Notes under the pieces: generated by a model
What the model was told of the DNA's origin: nothing
Database searches by the model: none
Seen by the model: the letters and a program-made list of their open reading frames with translations, nothing else
Shown: positions 1 to 31,800 of the stretch, piece after piece
How the letters are laid out: every line of letters begins with the position of its first letter
How positions within the stretch are numbered: position 1 is the stretch's first letter
Program-made: the position numbers and the translations under genes
Assembly: GCF_029223485.1 (NCBI RefSeq)
Contig: NZ_JARHTP010000012.1
Coordinates: 248,001-312,000, forward strand
From: Streptomyces coacervatus
GTDB taxonomy: Bacteria > Actinomycetota > Actinomycetes > Streptomycetales > Streptomycetaceae
Direction of reading: 5' to 3'
DNA length: 64,000 nt

Positions 1-482
1 GTGTAGTCGTGGTACATCACGCCGGCGAAGACACCCGTCCGGCTGCCGCGCACCGACGCCGGGTCGATCCCCGCGCGTTCGAACACCTCCCAGGTGGTCT
101 CCAGCAGCAGCCGCTGCTGCGGGTCCATCGCCAGCGCCTCACGCGGGCTGATCCCGAAGAACGCCGGGTCGAAGTAGTTGGCGTCGTGCAGGAACCCGCC
201 TTCGCTGACGTAACTCGTGCCCTGTTGTTCGGGATCGGCGTCGAAGAGACGCTCAATGTCCCAGCCACGGTCGGTGGGGAAGCCGGAGACCGCGTCCCGG
301 CCGTCCAGGACCAGCTGCCACAGGTCCTCGGGCGATCCGACGCCACCGGGGTAGCGGCAGCTCATCCCGACGATCGCGATCGGCTCCTGCTCCCCGGACT
401 CGACTTCCTGCAGGCGGCGGCGGGTTTCATGAAGGTCCGCCGTCACCCGCTTGAGAAAGTAGCGGAGCTTTTCCTCGTTCAT
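1..482 (-). CDS. PKS-A: modular type I polyketide synthase, N-terminal fragment (3' end outside window)
   Basis: Only about 160 residues of the N-terminus are visible; the gene continues past base 1. It starts at ATG 480-482 with MNEEKLRYFLKRVTADL, a coiled-coil docking helix of the kind that pairs with the C-terminal docking helices of an upstream PKS subunit, here most likely PKS-B. A ketosynthase begins near residue 33 (EPIAIVGMSCRYPGG, then MDPQQRLLLET), but its active-site Cys lies outside the window. The start is supported by a GAGAGGG ribosome-binding site 8 bases upstream. PKS-B ends 45 bases before it, so the two are probably cotranscribed. This subunit would extend the chain after the B4 module. 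Its remaining domains, and whether it carries the terminal thioesterase, cannot be seen. Family assignment is secure; exact role is inferred from gene order. Confidence 0.95.
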   Translation of the reverse strand, partial: MNEEKLRYFLKRVTADLHETRRRLQEVESGEQEPIAIVGMSCRYPGGVGSPEDLWQLVLDGRDAVSGFPTDRGWDIERLFDADPEQQGTSYVSEGGFLHDANYFDPAFFGISPREALAMDPQQRLLLETTWEVFERAGIDPASVRGSRTGVFAGVMYHDY

Positions 483-490
483 ACGTGCAT

Positions 491-497
491 CCCTCTC
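491..497 (-). promoter_or_regulatory. Ribosome-binding site of PKS-A
   Basis: The mRNA reads GAGAGGG followed by 8 bases and ATG. It sits inside the 45-base gap after the PKS-B stop and fixes the PKS-A start at 482. No promoter or terminator-like hairpin is evident in this gap. Confidence 0.7.
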
Positions 498-527
498 GCG
501 GCAGCCAGAAAGGCCGAGCCGTTCACG

Positions 528-22784
<22,257 letters not shown>

Positions 22785-22792
22785 TGGAAAAA

Positions 22793-22800
22793 CCTCACCC
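22793..22800 (-). promoter_or_regulatory. Ribosome-binding site of PKS-B
   Basis: The mRNA reads GGGTGAGG, then 8 bases, then ATG at 22784. This favours the ATG that opens the docking helix over the in-frame ATG at 22802, which lacks a comparable site. It lies in the 65-base gap after PKS-C. Confidence 0.7.
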
Positions 22801-22849
22801 ATGCTTCTCGTCACGAACGACGCGCTGCCAGTGCGCGCACGCTGTAGTG

Positions 22850-25800
22850 CTAAATTCCGAGCTCGTTCTCGATGAAGGCGAAGACCTCGTCGGGCGTCGC
22901 CTCTTGGAGCCGGCCCGCCACCGCCTCGCCGTCCGGTGCGGACCCGGGCTCGGTCTCCTCCCACTTCGCCAGCAGGGCCCGCAGCCGCGCCGTGATGTCG
23001 GTCCTTGTCTCCGCGTCCGGGTCCAGCACCGACAGGGCGGACTCCAGTCGTTCCAGTTCAGTGATGCCGGGAGCCGCGGCCGCGCCGTCGTCCTGTGTGA
23101 TCTCGGATCGCAGGACGTCGGCGAGCGCCGCCGGGGTCGGGTGGTCGAAGACCAGGGTGGCCGGCAGGCGCAGTCCGGTCGCCGCGTTCAGCCGGTTGCG
23201 CAGTTCGAGCGCGATCAGGGAGTCGAAGCCGAGTTCCTTGAAGGCACGTGACGCACCGACCTCGGCGGTCGAGGGGTGGCCGAGCGCCGCGGCGGCCTGC
23301 GTCCGGACCAGTTCGAGGACCACGAGGGACTGCTCCGCCCGGGACATTCCGGCGAGCCGCTGCCGCAGTGCCTCGGCCGCCGACGGCGCGCTTCCCGCGG
23401 CCTCGTCGGAGGCGCCGGCCCGCTCGAGCCGCCGTACCTCGGGCAGTTCACCGATGAACGGGCTGCGGCGTACGGCGGTGTAGCCGGGCGCGAAGCGGTC
23501 CCACTGGATGTCGGCCACGGCGACCGTGGTCTCGTCGTGGTCCAGCGCCTGCTGCAGCGCGCGGATCGCCAGCTGCGGCGTCATGGCCGGCACTCCGCCC
23601 CGGTCGAGGCGGTCGCCGATGGCGCCGTCGGCGGCCAGGCCGCCGTCGCCCCAACGTCCCCAGGCGATCGAGGTGGCGGGCAGACCCATGGCGCTGCGGT
23701 GTTCGGCAAGGGCGTCCAAGTAGGCGTTGGCCGCAGCGTAGTTGGCCTGCCCGGCGTCGCCGAGGGTGCCGGCCACACCGGAGAACAGCACGAACGCGGA
23801 GAGCTCGAGATCACGGGTGAGCTCGTGCAGATTGCGTGCGGCGTCCGCCTTGGGTCCGAGGACGGTGGCGAAGCGGTCCGGTGTGAGCGCGTCGAGGACG
23901 CCGTCGTCGAGGACGCCGGCGGCATGGACGACGGCGGTGAGCGGCCGGTCGGCGGGGACTGCGGCGAGGAGTCCGGTGAGGGCGGTGCGGTCGGCGACGT
24001 CGCAGGCCGCGACCGTCACCTCGGCGCCCAGGGCGGTGAGTTCCTCGCGCAGTGCGCCGGCGCCGGGGGCGTCGGGGCCGCTGCGGCTGGTGAGCAGCAG
24101 GTGCCCGGCACCATTGCGGGCCAGCCAGCGGGCCACATGCGCGCCCAGCGCGCCGGTACCGCCGGTGACCAGCACCGTGCCGTGCGGCCGCCAGTCACGG
24201 GTCGGCACGGTGTCGGCCAGGGAGGCACGGGTCAGTCGGCGGGCGAACGCTCCGGTGGCGCGGATCGCCAGCTGGTCCTCGCCGTGGTTGCCGGCCAGCA
24301 CGGCCGTGAGCCGCGTCAGCGACCGCTCGTCGGGGGTTTCCGGCAGGTCGACCAGACCGCCCCAGCGCTCGGGGTGCTCCAGGGCCGCGGTGCGGCCGAA
24401 TCCCCACAGCAGGGCCTGTTCCGGGTCCGTCACCGTGTCGGTGCCGTCCACGCCGACCGCGCCGTGCGTGGCGCACCACAGCGGTGCTGTCACGCCGGTG
24501 TCGCCCAGCGCCTGCAGCAAGGCGAGGGAGCCGTGCAGAGCCTGTGGGTGGGGAGCTGAGGCCAGCAGGGAGAGGACGCCCGAGACACCGTCGACGGCAT
24601 CTTCGCCGAGCCGGTCGGCGAGCACCTTGCGTTCGGTGTGGGACTCGGTCAGGACCAAGGTGCGTACGCTCGCTCCGCGTTCGGTGAGCATGCGGTTCGC
24701 CGCCTCGGCCCACTGGCCGTCGGCCTCGGTCTCGGGCACCACCAGCAGCCAGGTGCCGGTCAGTCGCGCCGGGCGTTCGTCGGCGAGCGGTTTCCAGGTG
24801 ATCCGGTAGCGCCATCCGTCGACCGTCGACCGGTCGCGGCTCTGCCGTCGCCAGGACGAGAGCGCGGGCAGCACCGAGCCGAGGGGCTCTCCGTCGGCGA
24901 GTTCCAGCGTCTCGGCCAGCGCCCGCAGGTCCTCGCGTTCGACCGCCTCCCAGAAGAGGGCGTCGGCCGGGTCGGCCGAGACCACCGGGACCGTCTCTAG
25001 AGGGGACGCCTCGGGCCAGTAGTTCTGGTGTTGGAAGGCGTAGGTGGGCAGGTCGACCCGGCGGGCACCCGTTCCGGCGAACACCGCCTTCCAGTCCACC
25101 GCCACCCCGTGCACGAACGCCTCACCCAACGACGCCAGGAACCGGTCCGCTCCCCCGTCATCCCGGCGCAGCGTGCCCACCACGGCCGCCTGCCGGCCGG
25201 TGTCCTCGACGCTCTCCTGCACGCCCATCGCCAGCACCGGATGCGCACTGCACTCGATGAACGCACCGAAGCCCTGCACCAGCAGCGTGCGCACCGCAGC
25301 GTCGAGTTCGACCGTGCGCCGCAGATTCTCAAACCAGTACCCGGCCGAAAGCTCCGGTCCCTGCACCCACCGGCCGGTCACCGTCGACAGGAACGGCACC
25401 CGTGCAGGCTGGGGCTGGATGCCCTCCAGGAGCTGCAGCAACTCCTCACGCAGCAAATCCACTTGGGCGGAGTGGGAGGCGTAGTCCACCGGCACCCGGC
25501 GCGCCCGCACTCCGTCGCTCTCACAGGCGGCCAGCAGCTCGTCCAGGGCCTGCGGCTCGCCGGAGACCACCACCGACGACGGCCCGTTCACCGCCGCCAC
25601 CGAAATCCGCTCCTCGCCCCAGACGGCGATCCTCTCCCGCACCGCCGCCACCGGCAGCGCGAGCGAGACCATGCCGCCCAGCCCGGCCAGCACCCGGCCG
25701 ATCGCCTGACTGCGCAGCGCCACCACGCGCGCCGCGTCCTCCAGGCTCAGGATGCCCGCGACGCAGGCCGCGGCGATCTCCCCCTGGGAATGGCCCAGCA

Positions 25801-28800
25801 CCGCGGCGGGCTCCACACCCGCCGAGCGCCACACCTCGGCCAGGGAGACCATCACCGCGAACAGGGCGGGCTGGACCACATCCACCCGCTCCAGCGACGG
25901 CGCACCCGGCACCTGCCGCAGCACATCCACCAACGACCAGTCCGTGAAGGGGTCCAGCGCCGCCGCGCACTCATCGATCCGGGCAGCGAACACGGGTGAA
26001 GCGTCCAACAACGCGGAGGCCATGCCTACCCATTGCGACCCCTGTCCGGGGAAGAGGAACACCCCCTTGCTCCCCGTGCCCGACCCCTGCACGAGCCCGG
26101 GCAGTGCTCGCTCCTGGGTCAGTGCCTGCAGTCCGCCGACGAAGTCGGCTCGGTCACGGCCGATCACCACGGCCCTGTGGTCGAGCACGGAACGGGTGAG
26201 CGCCAGGGAGGAACCGACGTCGGCCGGCTCCAGGTCGGCGTGCTCCTCCAGGTGGTCCAGGAGTCGCTGCGCCTGGTCGCGCAGCGCCGTCTCGGTCCTG
26301 CCCGACAGCACCCACGGCAGCACCGTGCCGTCCGTGAGGGGCAGGGTGGTGTCGCCGTGCGGGTCGTCGGGGTGCTCCTCCTGGTCCTGAGGGACTTCTT
26401 CGAGAACCGTGTGGGCGTTGGTGCCGCTGAAGCCGAAGGAGGAGACGGCGGCGCGGCGCGGCCGGTCGGTCTGCGGCCACTCGGTGGTCCGAGTGAGCAG
26501 TTCGACGGCTCCGGTGGACCAGTCGACGTGCGGGGTCGGCTCGTTGATGTGCAGGCTCTGCGGGAGCACACCGTGCCGCATCGCCAGCACCATCTTCATC
26601 ACACCCGCCACACCCGCGGCCGCCTGAGCGTGTCCAATGTTGGACTTCACCGAGCCGAGCAGCAGCGGACGGTCTTCGGGACGGTCCTGCCCATAGGTGG
26701 CCAGGAGCGCCTGCGCCTCGATCGGGTCGCCCAGGCTCGTACCGGTGCCGTGCGCCTCGACCGCGTCGACATCCGCGGACGACAGCCGGGCATTGGCCAG
26801 CGCCTGCCGGATCACCCGCTGCTGGGAAGGGCCGTTCGGCGCCGTCAGACCGTTGCTCGCACCGTCCTGGTTGATCGCCGAGCCACGGACCACCGCCAGC
26901 ACGGGGTGGCCGTTCTTCCGGGCGTCCGACAGCCGCTCCACCACCAGCAGACCGACGCCCTCGGCCGGGCTGAAGCCGTCGGCGTCGGCGGAGAAGGCCT
27001 TGCAGCGGCCGTCCGCGGACAGCCCGCGCTGCCGGCTGAACTCGATGAAGGTGCCGGGCGTCGACATCACCGTGACACCGCCGGCGAGCGCGAGCGAGCA
27101 CTCGCCGTTGCGCAGCGCCTGCACCGCCAGGTGGAGGGCGACGAGCGAGGCCGAGCACGCGGTGTCCACGGTCACCGCCGGACCCTCCAGCCCGAACGTG
27201 TAGGCGACACGGCCGGAAACGACACTGCCCGCCGTGCCCGTGGCCAGATGGCCCTCGTATCCGGTGTCGGAGACCTGCATGACCATGGAGTAGTCGGAGC
27301 CGTTGGTGCCGACGAAGACACCGGCCTGGGTGCCACGCAGCGTCACCGGGTCGATCCCCGCCCGCTCGAACGCCTCCCACGACGTCTCCAACAGCAACCG
27401 CTGCTGCGGATCCATCGCCAACGCCTCACGCGGACTGATCCCGAAGAACCCCGGATCAAAACGCGTCGCCTCCCGCAGGAAACCACCCTCCCGCGTATAC
27501 GACGTCCCCTGCGCATCCGGATCAGGGTCGTACAACCCCGCCACATCCCAACCCCGGTCCACCGGGAACCCCGACAACGCATCCCCACCCGAAACCAACA
27601 ACCGCCACAGATCCTCCGGCGACCGCACATCACCCGGGAAACGACAACTCATCCCCACAATGGCGATGGGCTCGTCGTCCGCGACGGCGACCACGGTCGG
27701 CAGCGGGGCGGCGACCGTGCCGGACGTACCGGAAAGCTCGCCGCGCAGATACCCCGCCAGCACGGTGGGGGTGGGGTAGTCGAAGATGAGGGTGGGCGGG
27801 AGCTTCAGCGCGGTGGCGGCGCCGAGCCGGTTGCGCAGTTCGACGGCGGTGAGCGAGTCGAAGCCGAGCTCCTTGAAGGCCCGGCCCGCCTCGACCGCCT
27901 CCGCACCGGCGTAGCCGAGGACGGACGCCACGGCGGTACGCACCAACTCCAGGATCAGACGCTCCTGTTCGGCCTCCGGCCGACCCGCGAGCTGCTGGAG
28001 CAGCGCGCTGCCACCGGCCGCGTCGGCCTCGGCGTCCGCACGCATGCCGTCCATCACGGCGCGTGCCTCGGGCAGGTCGGCGAGCAGGGGACGCGGTCGG
28101 CCGGAAGTGAAGGCGAGGACGAAGCGCTTCCACTCCATGTCGGCGACGGTCAGTGCCGTCTCGTCCCGGTCGAGGGCGTGGCCCAGGGCCGTGACCGCGA
28201 GTTCGGGTGCCATCTCGAGCACACCGTGCCGGCGCATACGGTCGCCCACCGCGCCTTCGGCCATGCCGCCGTCGCCCCACGGCCCCCAGGCCACGGACGT
28301 CGCCGTCAGCCCGGCGTCGCGCCGGTACTGGGCGAAGGCGTCGAGGAAGGCGTTGCCGGGCGCGTAGTTGCCCTGGCCGGGGGCGCCGAAGGTGGCGGCG
28401 AAGGAGGAGAACAGCACGAACGCCGACAGGTCCAGGTCCCTGGTGAGTTCGTGCAGGTGCCGGGTCGCCTCGACCTTGACCCGCAGGACCCGGTCCAGCT
28501 GATCGGGTGTCAGCGCCTCGATGACGCCGTCGTCCAGGACGGCCGCAGTGTGCACCACCGCCGTCAGCGGCCGCTCCTGCGGTATCGCAGCCAGCAGTCG
28601 GGCAAGGGCGGTGCGGTCGGCGACGTCGCAGGCCGCGACCGTCACCTCGGCACCCAGGGCGGTGAGTTCCTCGAGCAGTGCGCCCGCGCCGGGGGCGTCG
28701 GGGCCGCTGCGGCTGGTCAGCAGCAGGTGCCCGGCACCGTTGCCGGCCAGCCACCGGGCCACATGCGCGCCCAGCGCGCCGGTACCGCCGGTGACCAGCA

Positions 28801-31800
28801 CCGTCCCACCGGGCCGCCAGTCACGCACCGCCGGGGTGCGATCCAGCGGGGCCCGCACCAGACGCCGTACGAACACGCCCGTGGACCGCAGCGCGAGCTG
28901 ATCCTCGTCACCGCCCGCCGCAAGCGCGTCTGCAAGTCGGTTCAGCGCCCGCTCGTCGGGCTCCTCCCCGGACGGCAGGTCGAGCAGGCCGCCCCACCGC
29001 TCACCGTGCTCCAGGGCGGCCACCCTGCCCAGGCCCCAGACCAGCGCCTGCTCGGGATCGTCGAGTGTGTCGCCCTTGTTGACGGAGACCGCGCCACGGG
29101 TGGCGCACCACAGCGGTGCCGTGACTTCCGCGTCGCCGAGGGCCTGCACCAGAGCGAGAGAGCTGTGCAGCGGCTGCCCGGCATCCAGGGCGAGCAGCGA
29201 CAGCACCCCGCTGACCGGCTCCCCCTCGCCGAGCTCCTCGCGGAGCAGGTCCGTCAGTGCCGCCCGATCCGTCGTGGTCGGCGTCAGCACCCGCACCTCG
29301 GCGCCGCGTGCGGTGAGAGTACGAGTGACGCCCGCCGTCCATGTGCCGTCCGCGTCCGGGGCGACGACCAGCCAGGTTCCGGAGAGCCGTGGGGCTGTCG
29401 AACTGCCCGACAGCGGCTTCCAGTTGACCCGGTACCGCCACCCGTCGAGGGTCGACGTCTCACGGCTCTGCCGCCGCCAGGACGACAGCGCGGGCAGCAC
29501 CTCACTCAGCCGCTGATCCCCGTCGACCGCCAGCTCCGCAGCCAGCGTCTCCCAGTCCTCCCGCTCCACCGCCTCCCAGAAGCGGGCTTCGCCGGAGTCG
29601 GTGGGGATGGTGTCTTGGGCGGCCGGGGCGGATCCGGATTCCAGCCAGTAGTTCTGGTGTTGGAAGGCGTAGGTGGGCAGGTCGACCCGGCGGGCACCGC
29701 TCCCGGCGAACACCGCCCTCCAGTCCACCGACACCCCGTGCACGAACGCCTCACCCAGCGAGGCCAGGAATCGGTCCGCTCCCCCGTCGTCACGGCGCAG
29801 CGTCCCGACCACAGCGGCCTGCCGGCCCGTGTCCTCGACACTCTCCTGCACCCCCATCGCCAGCACCGGATGCGCACTGCACTCGATGAACGCACCGAAG
29901 CCCTGCTCCAGCAGTGTGCGCACCGCAGCGTCGAGTTCGACCGTGCGCCGCAGATTCTCAAACCAGTACCCGGCCGAAAGCTCCGGTCCCTGCACCCACC
30001 GGCCGGTCACCGTCGACAGGAACGGCACCCGTGCAGGCTGGGGCTGGATGCCGTCCAGGAGCTGCAGCAACTCCTCACGCAGCAAATCCACTTGGGCGGA
30101 GTGGGAGGCGTAGTCCACCGGCACCCGGCGCGCCCGGACCCCCTCCGCCTCACAGGCCGCCAGCAGCTCGTCCAGGGCCTGCGGCTCACCGGAGACCACC
30201 ACCGACGACGGCCCGTTCACCGCCGCCACCGAAATCCGCTCCTCACCCCAGACCGCGATCCTCTCCCGCACCGCCGCCACCGGCAGGGCGAGCGAGACCA
30301 TGCCGCCCAGCCCGGCCAGCACCCGGCCGATCGCCTGACTGCGCAGCGCCACCACGCGCGCCGCGTCCTCCAGGCTCAGGATGCCCGCGACGCAGGCCGC
30401 GGCGATCTCCCCCTGGGAATGGCCCAGCACCGCGGCCGGCTCCACACCCGCCGCCCGCCACACCTCGGCCAGCGAGACCATCACCGCGAACAGCACGGGC
30501 TGGACCACATCCACCCGCTCCAACGACGGCGCACCCTCCACCTGCCGCAGCACATCCACCAACGACCAGTCCGTCAACGACTCCAGCGCCGCCGCGCACT
30601 CATCGATCCGGGCAGCAAACACGGGCGAAGCGTCCAGCAGCTGCGCGGCCATGCCCGCCCACTGCGAGCCCTGACCCGGGAAGACGAACACCGTCTTACC
30701 CCCCGCACTCACCCCCTGCACCACACCCGGCGCCACCGAACCCGCCGCCACCGCACCAAGCCCCGCACACAACCCCGAAGCCTCACCACCCACCACCACC
30801 GCACGATGCTCCAGACCCGCACGCCCCACCGCCAGCGACACACCCACATCCACCGCACGCACACCCCCATGCGCGTCCACCCACCCCAGCAACCGCCCCG
30901 CCTGCTCCCGCAACGCCGCCGCACTCCCACCCGACAGCACCCACGGCACACACCCACCAACCACCAGACCCGACCCCTGCACACCCACCGGCACGTGCCC
31001 CGACCCCGACTCCGGCTCCAGCCCCTCCTCCACCGGCGCCTGCTCCACCACCACATGCGCATTCGTCCCACTGAAACCGAAGGAGGAGACGGCCGCTCGG
31101 CGTGGCTCGCCGGTCTCCGGCCAGGGAACGGTGTCGGACAGCAGTGAGACGGCGCCGGCCGACCAGTCGACATGCGGTGTCGGCTCGTCGATGTGCAGCG
31201 TCCTGGGGAGGACGCCGTGGTGCATCGCCTGGATCATCTTGATGATTCCGGCGACACCCGCGGCGGCCTGCGTGTGGCCGATGTTCGACTTGATGGAGCC
31301 GAGCAGGAGCGGCCGGTCCGCAGGGCGGTCCTGGCCGTAGGCGGCCAGCAGCGCCTGCGCCTCGATCGGGTCACCCAGCGTCGTACCGGTGCCGTGCGCC
31401 TCGACCGCGTCGACCTGGTCGGCCGACAGCCGGGCGTTGGTGAGTGCCTGGTGGATGACGCGCTGCTGGGAAGGGCCGTTCGGTGCGGTCAGGCCGTTGC
31501 TCGCACCGTCCTGGTTGACCGCCGATCCACGGACCACCGCCAGCACCGGATGGCCGTTCTTCCGGGCGTCCGACAGCCGCTCCACAAGCAGCATGCCCAC
31601 GCCCTCGCCCCAGCCGGTGCCGTCGGCGGCGGCCGCGAACGGCTTGCAGCGGCCGTCGGCGGCGAGGCCGCGCTGCCGGCTGAACTCGGTGAAGGTGGCC
31701 GGGCTCGCCATCACCGTGACGCCGCCGGCGAGCGCCAGTTCGCACTCGCCGGCGCGCAGCGCCTGCACCGCCATGTGCAGGGTGACCAGCGAGGACGAGC

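Noticed and set aside
483..527. Promoter or terminator between PKS-B and PKS-A, and likewise in the gaps at 22785-22849, 32417-32432 and 48534-48603
   Set aside because: The gaps are 16-70 bases, hold ribosome-binding sites, and show no convincing -10/-35 boxes or hairpins by eye.
22785..22964. N-terminal extension of PKS-B by 60 codons (or by 6 from ATG 22802)
   Set aside because: The extension overlaps the end of PKS-C, lacks a good ribosome-binding site and precedes a standard docking helix that begins at 22784.
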